Assembly: GCA_016218685.1 (NCBI GenBank) | Contig: JACRDD010000004.1 | Span: forward strand, 62,001 to 126,000 | Reading direction: 5' to 3' | Length of the DNA stretch: 64,000 nucleotides | From: Desulfobacterales bacterium | Lineage (GTDB): Bacteria; Desulfobacterota; Desulfobacteria; Desulfobacterales; Desulfosarcinaceae | Shown: positions 53,900 to 62,689 of the stretch, piece after piece | How positions within the stretch are numbered: the first letter of the stretch is position 1 | Layout of the letters: every line of letters starts with the position of its first letter | Program-made: the position numbers and the translations under genes | Notes under the pieces: model-generated | Seen by the model: the letters and a program-made list of their open reading frames with translations, nothing else | What the model was told of the DNA's origin: nothing | Database searches by the model: none

Positions 53900-53985
53900 T
53901 GGTGCCGAAGGCGGGACTCGAACCCGCACGCCTTTTGAGCACTACCCCCTCAAGATAGCGTGTCTACCAATTCCACCACTTCGGC
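53900..53985 (-). tRNA. tRNA-Leu (anticodon GAG)
   Basis: A type II tRNA of 86 bases including an encoded CCA. The acceptor stem pairs GCCGAAG with CTTCGGC. The D-arm region is GTGGAATTGGTAGACACG, and the anticodon loop TTGAGGG gives GAG, flanked by CTATC/GGTAG. The long variable arm and GGTTCGAGTCC in the T-loop confirm the leucine class. It reads CUC and CUU codons. It follows secG in the same direction. Confidence 0.97.
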
Positions 53986-53996
53986 ACGAAGCGGTA

Positions 53997-54428
53997 TTAA
54001 GGATTGGCCTTTTCCGGTGCTTGGGACGCAGGCGCCGGTGCGCTCTGGGGCGCTGCCGGGGCGGCGGGCTGTCCTTCACTCGGTTGGGCCTGGGCCGCGG
54101 GCGCTTTCTGTTCGGCGTCCGTGGCCGGAGGTGCTTGACCTTCAGGGGCTGTCTGGCTCTGGACCGCAGGCGCGTCGGTCACAAGGTCCGAATCGTGCCG
54201 GGTGCCGGCCATGTAAGCCAGGATCAACGAGGTCAGCATAAAAACAATAGCCGCCGCGGTGGTGGCCTTGCTCAAAAAGCTGGAGGCGCCGGTAGTGCCG
54301 AACAGTGTCTGACTGGCACCACCGCCGAAGGCCGCTCCCATATCCGCGCCTTTGCCGGTCTGAAGCAGAACGATCATGATCAGCGCGATACAAACGATTA
54401 CATGAATGACGACAATCAAAATAGACAT
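53997..54428 (-). CDS. secG: Preprotein translocase subunit SecG
   Basis: A 143-residue subunit of SecYEG. Two membrane spans are visible (IVVIHVIVCIALIMIVLL and TTAAAIVFMLTSLILAYM) with the conserved linker QTGKGADMGAAFGGGASQTL. The C-terminal 60 residues are Pro/Ala/Gln-rich, longer than usual and probably disordered. It follows tpiA by 12 bases, the common tpiA-secG-tRNA-Leu order. Confidence 0.93.
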   Translation of the reverse strand: MSILIVVIHVIVCIALIMIVLLQTGKGADMGAAFGGGASQTLFGTTGASSFLSKATTAAAIVFMLTSLILAYMAGTRHDSDLVTDAPAVQSQTAPEGQAPPATDAEQKAPAAQAQPSEGQPAAPAAPQSAPAPASQAPEKANP

Positions 54429-54440
54429 GTTTTACCCGTA

Positions 54441-55202
54441 TCAGCCTTGGTAGTGCACAAGCTGGCTAAAAGTTTCCGGGTCGAGACTGGCACCGCCCAC
54501 CAGGGCACCGTCTACGTCCGGCATGGCCATCAACTCTTTGACATTGGATGGCTTGACGCTGCCTCCGTACAGGATCCTCACTTGCCGGGCGAAACCGTCG
54601 TCTACGATGGCTGCAAGTTGCCGGCGGATGTAGGCGTGTGCTTCCTGAGCCTGTTCTTTGGTGGCGGTTTTCCCGGTGCCGATGGCCCAGACCGGTTCGT
54701 AGGCCAGTACCAGCGACTTTAGATCCTGAAAAACAAAGCCCTCTAAACCTTTTTGAATCTGTTTGTCAAGTACAGAAAATGTCTTGCCGGCCTCGCGTTC
54801 GGTCTCGGTTTCACCAATGCACATCACGGGGCGCAGCCCGGCATTCACGGCCGCGCGAATCTTGCGCTGGACGCTCTGGTCGGTTTCGCCGAAGTACTGG
54901 CGGCGTTCGGAGTGGCCGATGATGACATAGCGGCAACCGGCATTGACCAGCATGGGGGCGGAGATTTCACCGGTGAAGGCGCCCTGGGTTTCCCAGTGCA
55001 GGTTCTGGGCCCCCAGGGCGATGTTGCTCGATTGGATCGCGGCGGCCACCTGAGCCAGGGCCGTAAACGTCGGGGCGATCATGATCTCCACCCCGGCCGC
55101 ATCGGCGGCGAGCTCTTTCAGGCGCCTTGCAGACTGGACAGCCTCGTCGCCGGTTTTGTACATCTTCCAATTTCCGGCGATCAGGGGAAGGCGGTTTCCC
55201 AT
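54441..55202 (-). CDS. tpiA: Triosephosphate isomerase
   Basis: Interconverts dihydroxyacetone phosphate and glyceraldehyde 3-phosphate. Catalytic residues are in IAGNWKMYKT (Lys), VIIGHSERRQYFGE (His) and LAYEPVWAIGTGKTA (Glu). The C-terminal phosphate loop is RILYGGSVKPSN. At 253 residues it has normal length. It is 40 bases after gap and continues into secG. Confidence 0.96.
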   Translation of the reverse strand: MGNRLPLIAGNWKMYKTGDEAVQSARRLKELAADAAGVEIMIAPTFTALAQVAAAIQSSNIALGAQNLHWETQGAFTGEISAPMLVNAGCRYVIIGHSERRQYFGETDQSVQRKIRAAVNAGLRPVMCIGETETEREAGKTFSVLDKQIQKGLEGFVFQDLKSLVLAYEPVWAIGTGKTATKEQAQEAHAYIRRQLAAIVDDGFARQVRILYGGSVKPSNVKELMAMPDVDGALVGGASLDPETFSQLVHYQG

Positions 55203-55242
55203 CGCGGTTCTCCTTCCATCACTTTCATCTTTATGCTTCGAT

Positions 55243-56247
55243 TTACAACGTGCTTCCGATCATCGCGGCCAGGTCGACCATACGATGCGAATAGCCGGTT
55301 TCGTTGTCGTACCAGGAGAGTACTTTTACGGTTTTATCGATGACATAGGTGTTGCCGCCATCAACTACCGATGAAAGGGTGCTGCCATTGAAATCGGAAG
55401 AGACCAGCGGCAGTTCGGTGTAGCCCAGGAATCCGGCCAGGGGCCCTTCGGCCGCGGCCTTCAGGGCGCTGTTGACGTTGCTCACCGTGACTCCGCTCTT
55501 GTTGATGTTGACCACCACGTCCACCAGGGAGACATTGGGGGTGGGCACGCGGATGGCCAGGCCGTTCAATTTACCGGCAAGCTCAGGCAGCACCAGCGAA
55601 ACCGCTTTGGCCGCTCCGGTGGTGGTGGGGATCATGGAGAGGGCCGCAGCCCGGGCGCGCCGCAAATCCTTATGCGGAAAGTCGAGCAGACGCTGATCGC
55701 CGGTATAGGAATGAATGGTGGTCATCAAGCCGTTCTGGATGCCGAAGTTCTCCATCAACACCTTGGCCACCGGCGCCAGGCAGTTGGTGGTGCAGGAGGC
55801 GTTGGAGATGACGTGATGCTTCTTGGGATCATAGGTGGTGTGGTTGACGCCCATGACGATGGTGGCATCCGGTTCCTTGGCCGGGGCCGAGATGATCACT
55901 TTGCGGGCGCCGGCCGTCAAGTGTTTGGAGGCATTGGCCTTATCGACGAACAAACCGGTGCACTCCATGACGATATCGACGCCCATGGATTGCCAGGGCA
56001 GCTCGGCCGGGTCTTTGAAGGCCGTGTAGGCGATTTTGCGTCCGTCCACGTAGATGGCTTTGTCCTCGGCCCGCACCTCTTTGTCGAGCTTGCCGTGGAC
56101 CGAATCGTAGGTCAGCAGATGGGCCATGGTGGCGGCGCTGGTAAGGTCGTTGATCGCCACGACCTGGATGTTGGGGTTCTTCAAGGCAGCTCTGAAGACC
56201 ACGCGGCCGATTCTGCCAAAACCATTGATCGCAACTTTAATGCTCAT
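55243..56247 (-). CDS. gap: Glyceraldehyde-3-phosphate dehydrogenase
   Basis: A 334-residue type I GAPDH. The NAD-binding start VAINGFGRIGRVVFRAAL, Asp34 in AINDLTS (favours NAD over NADP), catalytic Cys152 in SNASCTTNCLAP and KVLSWYDNETGYSHR at the end are all present. It begins the gap-tpiA-secG-tRNA unit. pgk is not adjacent. Confidence 0.96.
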   Translation of the reverse strand: MSIKVAINGFGRIGRVVFRAALKNPNIQVVAINDLTSAATMAHLLTYDSVHGKLDKEVRAEDKAIYVDGRKIAYTAFKDPAELPWQSMGVDIVMECTGLFVDKANASKHLTAGARKVIISAPAKEPDATIVMGVNHTTYDPKKHHVISNASCTTNCLAPVAKVLMENFGIQNGLMTTIHSYTGDQRLLDFPHKDLRRARAAALSMIPTTTGAAKAVSLVLPELAGKLNGLAIRVPTPNVSLVDVVVNINKSGVTVSNVNSALKAAAEGPLAGFLGYTELPLVSSDFNGSTLSSVVDGGNTYVIDKTVKVLSWYDNETGYSHRMVDLAAMIGSTL

Positions 56248-56290
56248 CTTTCCTCCTTCGTGATTGTGAGACCTTTATGCAAGATCCGGT

Positions 56291-56710
56291 TTATCCCTGG
56301 CTGCGCTTGTTCCCTTTGAGAATTCCGCTGGCCAGGGAGATGCTCTTCTTGCCAAAACCTTCCAGCGATTCCGCCAGTTCGGCTAACCCTTTCGTGTTAC
56401 GCAGACCTACGGCTTTGATCACAACGGGCAGGTTTACGCCCGAGAGCACTTCGATTTGGCCCTCTTCCAGGAAGGCGTAACTGAGGTTGGAGGGGGTTCC
56501 GCCAAACATATCCGTCAGAATCAACACCCCTTTGCCGTTGTCAACTTGTTTGATGCCTTTTTCGATTTTGGTACGCAGATCGGCGGCGTTCTCGCGCAGG
56601 TCGATGGAGATGGCCGCCAACGCCGCCGGTTTTTCATTCAAGATGAATTCGACGCAATCGATCAATGCGTCTCCCAGTTGCCGATGGCTGACGATGAGGA
56701 TTCCAATCAT
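56291..56710 (-). CDS. PTS EIIA-Man family protein
   Basis: A 139-residue single-domain EIIA of the mannose type. The phospho-His is His9 in IGILIVSHRQLGDAL; TDMFGGTPSNL is the second family signature. No sugar-specific EIIB or EIIC gene is in the window, so a regulatory role is more likely than sugar uptake. It follows rapZ on the minus strand. Confidence 0.88.
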   Translation of the reverse strand: MIGILIVSHRQLGDALIDCVEFILNEKPAALAAISIDLRENAADLRTKIEKGIKQVDNGKGVLILTDMFGGTPSNLSYAFLEEGQIEVLSGVNLPVVIKAVGLRNTKGLAELAESLEGFGKKSISLASGILKGNKRSQG

Positions 56711-56803
56711 GGTAAGATGTCGTCCTTTTACATTGAGGCTCGGCTCGAGGCCTTGCTTTAGTCCACGGCGTCCGCGCCGCCCTTGCTCCCCCGGGTCTGA
56801 CGA

Positions 56804-57679
56804 TCAGGTAATTTGAATGTCCCGGTGAATGAGGCGAACCGTGGGTTGGGATCGCTGGATATGGTCAAAAATCTTCTGGGCGATGACCACCGAACGATGG
56901 CGACCGCCGGTGCATCCGATGGCAATGGTCAAGTAGGCTTTGCCTTCTTTTTCATATAAAGGAATCAGATGGTCGAGCAGTTTCAGGTATACGCTCAGAA
57001 AGAGCTCCGTTTCTGGGTCTTTGAGAACGAAATCCTGGATCTCCTTGGACCCCCCGTCCAGGGCTTTGAGCTCGGGCACGAAATAGGGATTGGCCAAAAA
57101 GCGTACGTCCATCAGCAAGTCGGCTTCGACCGGCATGCCGTGCTTGAATCCGAAAGAGACCACATTGATGGCCATGCCGGCAGTGGCCGTGTGACGGCGG
57201 GCAATATTGAGAATGGCGAATTTCAGCTCGTGGATACTGAAGCGCGAGGTGTCGATGGAATACGCGGCTGTATCCCGCAAGGGTTGCAACTGTCTCTTTT
57301 CTTCGCGGATGGCATCCAGCAAACTGCCGCGGCGACCCAGGGGATGATGCCGGCGCGTCTGGTTATAGCGTCGCAGCAGGACCTGCTCGTCGGCATCCAG
57401 GAAAACCGTTTTTACCTGGTAACCTTGCCGAGATAATTCATCGATCAGGTCAGCATAGTGGGCCAGCAGGTTTTTGTCGCGCAGGTCCATGCCCAGGACC
57501 CAACCCGCGGTGGCATCCTCAATGGAGGCCGGAGGAGGCATTTGCAGGAAGTTTGGCACCAACTGGATGGGCATGTTGTCGATGCAGTAAAACCCGGCAT
57601 CTTCAAAGGCGGCCAGGGCCGTGGTCTTACCGGAGCCCGAAGTGCCGGTCACGATGATAATGATGGGCTGCTGTTTCAT
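56804..57679 (-). CDS. rapZ: RNase adapter RapZ / P-loop nucleotide-binding protein
   Basis: A 291-residue protein. Walker A is GTSGSGKTTALAAFE near residue 11. The C-terminal metabolite-sensing part has AIGCTGGRHRSVVIAQKI. RapZ steers RNase E to the GlmZ sRNA in enterics; in this group the RNA target is unknown. It sits one base after ptsN. Confidence 0.93.
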   Translation of the reverse strand: MKQQPIIIIVTGTSGSGKTTALAAFEDAGFYCIDNMPIQLVPNFLQMPPPASIEDATAGWVLGMDLRDKNLLAHYADLIDELSRQGYQVKTVFLDADEQVLLRRYNQTRRHHPLGRRGSLLDAIREEKRQLQPLRDTAAYSIDTSRFSIHELKFAILNIARRHTATAGMAINVVSFGFKHGMPVEADLLMDVRFLANPYFVPELKALDGGSKEIQDFVLKDPETELFLSVYLKLLDHLIPLYEKEGKAYLTIAIGCTGGRHRSVVIAQKIFDHIQRSQPTVRLIHRDIQIT

Positions 57680-57681
57680 CG

Positions 57682-58140
57682 TTAGAAGGGTTCATCCTTT
57701 TCCTGGATGATCTCTATGATCTCTTCAGGGCTTTTGGCCCGCATGAGCTGGGATTTGAATTCGTCGTTTTTCAGCAGCCGGGACAAGCGCGCCAGCAGCC
57801 TCAGGTGCAAACCTGCTGAATTTTCCGGAGTGAGCATCAGGAAAAAGAGGTGGGCGGGTCTCCCGTCCAGGGAATCGAAATCCACGCCGCGGCGGCTCAA
57901 GCCGAATCCCAGTATCAGGGAGGCCAGGTTCTTGAGTTTGCCGTGGGGAATTCCGATGCCACCGCCGATACCCGTGCTGCCCAGGCGTTCGCGCTCCATG
58001 AGAACCTTGACCAGCGCTTGAGGCGCGGCGCCCGTGAGCCGGGCTACGGGCGCCGCCATTTCATCCAAAACCCCTTTTTTGTCGGTGGCCTTAAGATCGA
58101 GGCAGATGGTTTCCTTGCTCAAGACATCCAGTATCTTCAT
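57682..58140 (-). CDS. ptsN: PTS IIA-like nitrogen-regulatory protein
   Basis: A 152-residue EIIA-Ntr. The phospho-His lies in GGIGIPHGKLKNLASLILGF. It has the usual EIIA-fructose fold (LFFLMLTPENSAGLHLRLLARL). It belongs to the nitrogen PTS and to the cluster rpoN-hpf-ptsN-rapZ. EI-Ntr and NPr genes are not seen here. Confidence 0.94.
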   Translation of the reverse strand: MKILDVLSKETICLDLKATDKKGVLDEMAAPVARLTGAAPQALVKVLMERERLGSTGIGGGIGIPHGKLKNLASLILGFGLSRRGVDFDSLDGRPAHLFFLMLTPENSAGLHLRLLARLSRLLKNDEFKSQLMRAKSPEEIIEIIQEKDEPF

Positions 58141-58214
58141 GCTATTTCACCACCAACCGCCCCACATTAGCTTTTAAATTTCAGCTTTCCAGCGCCTCGA
58201 CGGATAGGGCCGTC

Positions 58215-58742
58215 TTAAGGATTGGGCTGAATCAGGCCATAATGGCCATCCTTGCGGCGATACAAGACATTAACGCGATCCGAACGTGCATTGGTGAATA
58301 CCAGAAAGTTGTCTTCCACCAGATCCATCTGCATGATGGCTTCATCCACGTCCATGGGCTTGTACTCGATATTCTTGATCATGACACGGCGTTCGCCTTC
58401 TTCGTCCAGCCCTTCGGCCTGACCTGCGGCGGCCTTGCCCTTACCCTTGCCGGGCCGGTGGTCGCGAATCTTTTGCTTGTTCTTTTTGATCTGCTTGTCC
58501 AGCTTGTCCAGGACCATGTCGATGGCCGCGTACATATCCTCGGTCTCTTCCCTGCCGTTGATGGTCAGGCGGTCGCCGGTGATGTTGACCTCGGCGATGT
58601 GCCTGAACTTTTCCACCGAAAGCACGACGTTGGCTTCGCCCGGGTTGTGGAAATATTTGTCGAAACGGTTTAGCTTGTCACTGACATAGGATCGGATACG
58701 ATCGGAGGGTTCAAGGTTCTTGAAAGTGACCGATGTTTGCAT
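58215..58742 (-). CDS. hpf: Ribosome hibernation promoting factor, long form
   Basis: A 175-residue protein with start ATG 58742 behind AAGGAGG. The N-terminal domain (QTSVTFKNLEPSDRIRSYVS) binds the ribosome. The C-terminal tail (VMIKNIEYKPMDVDEAIMQM, then ARSDRVNVLYRRKDGHYGLI) is the dimerisation domain of long HPF, which makes 100S ribosomes alone. The two parts are joined by a Lys-rich linker. It lies between rpoN and ptsN. Confidence 0.93.
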   Translation of the reverse strand: MQTSVTFKNLEPSDRIRSYVSDKLNRFDKYFHNPGEANVVLSVEKFRHIAEVNITGDRLTINGREETEDMYAAIDMVLDKLDKQIKKNKQKIRDHRPGKGKGKAAAGQAEGLDEEGERRVMIKNIEYKPMDVDEAIMQMDLVEDNFLVFTNARSDRVNVLYRRKDGHYGLIQPNP

Positions 58743-58862
58743 AGAGGATGCCTCCTTGGGATAAGTGGATCGATGCAATTACTCAGATGGTTGCCGGCGT
58801 CCGTCTGGGCACGCTGAAAATAATCCTTTTAGGGTGGAAAACAACTTTTTCCGAGAGCATGG

Positions 58863-60299
58863 CTAAGAGTACCGCTTGCGTTTGCTCGACGGCAGCACCC
58901 CCATCATTTCTCGATACTTGGCCACCGTACGCCGGGCAATGTCGATGTTCTCCGCCTTGAGCATTTCCGCCATCTTGCTGTCGGAAAGGGGTTTGCGCGA
59001 ATCTTCGGCTTCGATCATCCGCCGGATCTTTTCCTGGACGCTGGCCGAGGCGATGGCTTCGCCGTGGACGCGCTTGATGGAGCTGTTGAAGAAGTATTTG
59101 AGTTCGAAGATGCCTTGGGGCGTGTGGGCATATTTGTTGGTGGTGACGCGGCTGATGGTCGATTCGTGCATGCCGATATCCTCGGCCACATCGCGCAGGA
59201 CCATGGGTTTCAAATGGGCGATGCCTTTGTCGAAAAAATCCCGCTGATATTTAAGGATGCTCTCCATGACCTTGTAAATGGTCTTCTGGCGCTGGTGGAT
59301 GCTGCGGATCAACCAGGCGGCCGAGCGCAACTTGTCTTGGATGTAGTTGCGGGCATTGCCGCCCACCTCCTTGTCCCGGGTGATGGCCTGCTTGTAAAAG
59401 GAGTTGACCTTGAGCTTGGGCAGGCCGTCGTCGTTGATCACGATGGCGAAGTCGTCTTCGGTTTTATAGACGTAGATGTCCGGGGTGATGTATTGGGGTT
59501 CGTCTTCGCTGTACTGGCGGCCGGGTTTGGGCTCCATGCCGGTGATGATATCGACGGCGGCGATGACCTCTTCCAGGCTCACTTTCAATGCCCGGCAGAT
59601 GGCCTTGTAATTTTTGTTCTCCAGGTGGTTGAGATGTTCCTGAATGATTTTGGTCACCAGGGTGTCCTGCAGGCCCAGGGCCTTGGCCTGGAGCAGGAGA
59701 CATTCGGTCAGGTCGCGGGCGCAGACGCCGATGGGGTCGAAGCTCTGCAGCAGGAACAGCACCTCTTCGATGTCCTCGACGGTCACGCTGGCCTGCTGGG
59801 CCAGCTCTTCGAGGGTGGTCTGCAGGTAGCCGTCCTTGTCCAGGTTGCCGATGATCAGGCTGCCGATGTCCTTTTCCTCGGGCGAAGGCCCGGCCATCAG
59901 CAACTGCCAGAGCAGGTGATCGCTGAGGGATTCCTTGTGGGAGATGAAGGCTTCGTATTGGGGGCTGTCACGGTCTTCGGTCTCGAGCCGGGCACGGCTG
60001 GCCGAGCCGTAATCGTCCATGTAGTTGCTCCAGTCGATGTCGCTGGGGATCTTTTCATCGATGGTGATCTCTTTGGGCTTTTCGGCCTCGGGCAACTGCA
60101 CCGGCTCTTCCTGGCTGAGGACGTCCCGGGAGAGCGTTTCCTGGGACTCTTCCAGGGTCGGGTTCTCCTCCAACTCCTGGCGGATGGCATCCATCAGCTC
60201 CAGGCGGGACAACTGCAGCAACTTGATCGCCATCTGCAATTGCGGCGTCATGATGAGCTGCTGGGTCAGTTTAAGCTGTTGTCGTAGTTCGATGGCCAT
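58863..60299 (-). CDS. rpoN: RNA polymerase sigma-54 factor
   Basis: A 478-residue sigma factor. The N-terminal Gln-rich activator region is LRQQLKLTQQLIMTPQLQMA, an acidic region follows, and the DNA-binding part ends with the RpoN box ARRTVAKYREMMGV. It lies downstream of lptB in the conserved lptB-rpoN-hpf-ptsN order. It recognises -24/-12 elements like those at 34266 and 43969. Confidence 0.97.
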   Translation of the reverse strand: MAIELRQQLKLTQQLIMTPQLQMAIKLLQLSRLELMDAIRQELEENPTLEESQETLSRDVLSQEEPVQLPEAEKPKEITIDEKIPSDIDWSNYMDDYGSASRARLETEDRDSPQYEAFISHKESLSDHLLWQLLMAGPSPEEKDIGSLIIGNLDKDGYLQTTLEELAQQASVTVEDIEEVLFLLQSFDPIGVCARDLTECLLLQAKALGLQDTLVTKIIQEHLNHLENKNYKAICRALKVSLEEVIAAVDIITGMEPKPGRQYSEDEPQYITPDIYVYKTEDDFAIVINDDGLPKLKVNSFYKQAITRDKEVGGNARNYIQDKLRSAAWLIRSIHQRQKTIYKVMESILKYQRDFFDKGIAHLKPMVLRDVAEDIGMHESTISRVTTNKYAHTPQGIFELKYFFNSSIKRVHGEAIASASVQEKIRRMIEAEDSRKPLSDSKMAEMLKAENIDIARRTVAKYREMMGVLPSSKRKRYS

Positions 60300-60300
60300 T

Positions 60301-61023
60301 TTATAACCTGAATTCGTCTCCCAGGTAAAAGCGCCTTGCCACGGGGCTGTCCGCGATGGCTTGGGGCGGCCCTTTTTCGATCACCTCTCCGTCGGCCAGA
60401 ATGAATGCTTCGTCACACACTTCCAAGGTTTCGCGCACATTGTGATCCGAAATCAGGATGCCGATGTTGCGCTTTTTCAAATGGCCGATGATCTTTTTGA
60501 TATCGGCCACCGCCAGCGGATCGATGCCGGCAAAAGGCTCATCCAGCAGAATGAAGGCTGGATTGGTGGCCAAGGCCCGGCTGATCTCCAGGCGTCGCCG
60601 CTCTCCGCCCGAAAGCACGCTGGCCCGTTGCAGTGCCAGATGCCGGATGCCCAGTTCGTCCAACAGCGCCGCGGCCCGCGCTTTCTGTTCGGGCTTGGCC
60701 AGGGGCATCGTCTCCAGGATCGCCAGGATGTTCTGCTCCACCGTTAGCTTGCGGAAGATGGAGGCTTCCTGGGGCAAATAGCCCAACCCCTTGCGCGCCC
60801 GGATATACATCGGGAATTGGGTAATATCTTCATCGTCCAGGCGGACTTGGCCGGCATCCGGCCGAACCATCCCCACGGCCATATAAAAGGTGGTGGTCTT
60901 GCCGGCCCCGTTGGGGCCCAGCAGGCCGATGACCTGTCCCGAGGTCACCGACAGGCTCACGGTCTTCACCACCTGGCGTCCGTTGTAGCTTTTTGCCAAA
61001 TTTTCAATGGCCAAAATCGCCAT
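60301..61023 (-). CDS. lptB: LPS export ABC transporter ATPase
   Basis: The ATPase of the LptB2FG complex, which extracts LPS from the inner membrane. Walker A is LLGPNGAGKTTTFYM, Walker B region FILLDEPFAGIDPLAV, and the ABC signature VLSGGERRRLEI. 240 residues is standard. It lies 1 base before rpoN and after lptA. Confidence 0.97.
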   Translation of the reverse strand: MAILAIENLAKSYNGRQVVKTVSLSVTSGQVIGLLGPNGAGKTTTFYMAVGMVRPDAGQVRLDDEDITQFPMYIRARKGLGYLPQEASIFRKLTVEQNILAILETMPLAKPEQKARAAALLDELGIRHLALQRASVLSGGERRRLEISRALATNPAFILLDEPFAGIDPLAVADIKKIIGHLKKRNIGILISDHNVRETLEVCDEAFILADGEVIEKGPPQAIADSPVARRFYLGDEFRL

Positions 61024-61070
61024 GGGGTTCCCGATAACGGTAGACGAGCACGTATAACAGCTCGCCGGTT

Positions 61071-61622
61071 TCAGTTCAAGCCCCTTTGATCCGAGCGGAT
61101 GGTTGCTTTCACCTGCCCGACCATTTCCACCTTTCCGCTGTCGCGGTGGAAGGTGATGGTGCTGCCTTCGATGACATCCGGTCCGCTGGTGATCTGTGCT
61201 CCCGGCCCGGTAATGACCAGCTTTCGGTCGATCGTAGTATAGACGGCCTTTTCACCCACGGCAACTCTGTTGTCCAGGGCGATACGGACATGGCCCGTGG
61301 CTTCGATGGTATCGATGCTTTCGGCACCGGCCTTGGCCGGATCGGCGCTGTTCGCTTTGTAGGCCAGTTTCAAACGGTCGGCGGTGATGGTGGTGGTGCC
61401 TTGCACCACTTTCACGTTGCCGAGGAACTCGGCCGTTCGTTGGGTGGTATCCGATACCAGCCGGTCGGCGTTGATGTTGACGGGCTCACCGGGTTCCGTG
61501 GGGAGCTTTTTTTCTTCCGCCGGCAGCGTCGCGGCATTCATCACGCACAGGGCCAGCAGTGCCACGCACCCTATCAAGCAAGCGTTCATTCCGCGCTTGA
61601 TGTCAAAAATCGAACCCGGCAT
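61071..61622 (-). CDS. lptA: LPS transport periplasmic protein LptA
   Basis: A 183-residue protein of the OstA/LptA fold. The N-terminus is a signal peptide (CLIGCVALLALCVMNA). The beta-jellyroll repeats include INADRLVSDTTQRTAEFLGN and ITADRLKLAY. LptA bridges the inner and outer membrane Lpt machinery. I use ATG 61622, which overlaps lptC by 20 bases; ATG 61589 gives a shorter signal. Confidence 0.9.
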   Translation of the reverse strand: MPGSIFDIKRGMNACLIGCVALLALCVMNAATLPAEEKKLPTEPGEPVNINADRLVSDTTQRTAEFLGNVKVVQGTTTITADRLKLAYKANSADPAKAGAESIDTIEATGHVRIALDNRVAVGEKAVYTTIDRKLVITGPGAQITSGPDVIEGSTITFHRDSGKVEMVGQVKATIRSDQRGLN

Positions 61623-62175
61623 TGAGATTTCCTTCCACCCGCCCATCGAAGTAGGCCCGGTTTTCCTCGAGATTATACGTCATTTGATCGGCGCGCAAGT
61701 CAAAGGCCGGGCCGACAATACGAACCGGGGTTTTGCAGCTCAACAGACGCGCTTTGTGCTGGTAATTGAGGGACTCGGTCTCCAATTCGTACTGGTCGTT
61801 GTTCAAGCGCACCTTGCCTCTGGCCGCCATATCGTTGCTGCGGGTATCGAGAACCCCTTTGCGGGCCGTAAGGTGAACCTTGCCGCCGTCCTGCGTTGTA
61901 AAATCCACCTTGGGACCGGTGAGAATCATGCGGCCGTTTTCGGTTTCCAGTTGGGCCGAGTCGGCATCCAGTTCCCACTGGACCCTGCCTTCCTTGGTGG
62001 CTGTCTGGTGGATGCCCATCAAGGTCATGAGCGCATCGGTGGCTTTTTCGGCAGGGGTCGCCGACGGCTGCCCCTGAGGCCGGTGGGAGCGGACCAATCG
62101 CACCGCCACGGTGGCGGCGATGATCAGCACAAGACCGATGAGCAGGTATTTGACGAGGTGTTTGCGGTCAGCCAT
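61603..62175 (-). CDS. lptC: LPS export protein LptC
   Basis: A 190-residue protein with one N-terminal membrane span (YLLIGLVLIIAATVAVRLV) and a periplasmic LptC domain (GRVQWELDADSAQLE and LTARKGVLDTRSNDM). LptC links LptBFG to LptA. Start ATG 62175 overlaps kdsC by 8 bases. The order kdsA-kdsC-lptC-lptA-lptB is conserved in many Gram-negatives. Confidence 0.9.
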   Translation of the reverse strand: MADRKHLVKYLLIGLVLIIAATVAVRLVRSHRPQGQPSATPAEKATDALMTLMGIHQTATKEGRVQWELDADSAQLETENGRMILTGPKVDFTTQDGGKVHLTARKGVLDTRSNDMAARGKVRLNNDQYELETESLNYQHKARLLSCKTPVRIVGPAFDLRADQMTYNLEENRAYFDGRVEGNLNAGFDF

Positions 62176-62689
62176 GGAACAGCTTCTGGACGAGTTCATC
62201 CCAGCGGCCCTGGGCCTTGAGAATGGCGTCGCACACTTCGCGTACCGCCCCCCGGCCGCCCTTAGCCCGGGTAACGAGGTGGGCCACGCCAAGCACTGAC
62301 TCATGGGCATCGGCCACGGCCACGGCCAGGCCCACCTTTTCCATGATGGCCAGATCGGGAAGGTCGTCGCCCACGAAGGCGGTGGCTGCCGCGGCGATGC
62401 CGGTGCGCGCCAGGGCCTGGTCCAGGGATTGGACTTTGTTGCGAATGCCATCGAATATCAAATCGATGCCCAGGTTGGCGCAGCGATGGCGCAAGGCCTC
62501 GCCGCTGCGTCCGGTGACGATCCCCACCTGAATGCCGGCCGCCTTGAGCATGCGGATGCCTACGCCGTCCTTGGAATTGAAGATTTTGAACTGCTCGCCG
62601 CTGTCGCCATAGATGATTTCGCCGGCGGTCAACACGCCGTCCGCATCCAGGAGCACCATTTGGATTTGTTTGAGGCGTTCTTCGATCAT
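62168..62689 (-). CDS. kdsC: Kdo 8-phosphate phosphatase
   Basis: A 173-residue HAD-superfamily phosphatase that dephosphorylates Kdo 8-phosphate. The nucleophile motif is VLLDADGVLTAG; later ones are VTGRSGEALRHR and FVGDDLPDLAIMEKVG. ATG 62689 overlaps the kdsA stop (ATGA), so the two enzymes are made together. It has no cap domain, as is typical. Confidence 0.95.
   Translation of the reverse strand: MIEERLKQIQMVLLDADGVLTAGEIIYGDSGEQFKIFNSKDGVGIRMLKAAGIQVGIVTGRSGEALRHRCANLGIDLIFDGIRNKVQSLDQALARTGIAAAATAFVGDDLPDLAIMEKVGLAVAVADAHESVLGVAHLVTRAKGGRGAVREVCDAILKAQGRWDELVQKLFHG

Noticed and set aside
53835..54722. Plus-strand ORF running across the tRNA-Leu gene, secG and tpiA
   Set aside because: It crosses a well-formed tRNA and two recognisable minus-strand genes; it is a shadow.
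59064..60287. Long plus-strand ORF opposite rpoN
   Set aside because: rpoN on the minus strand carries all sigma-54 signatures. The antisense product is low-complexity and has no ribosome site.
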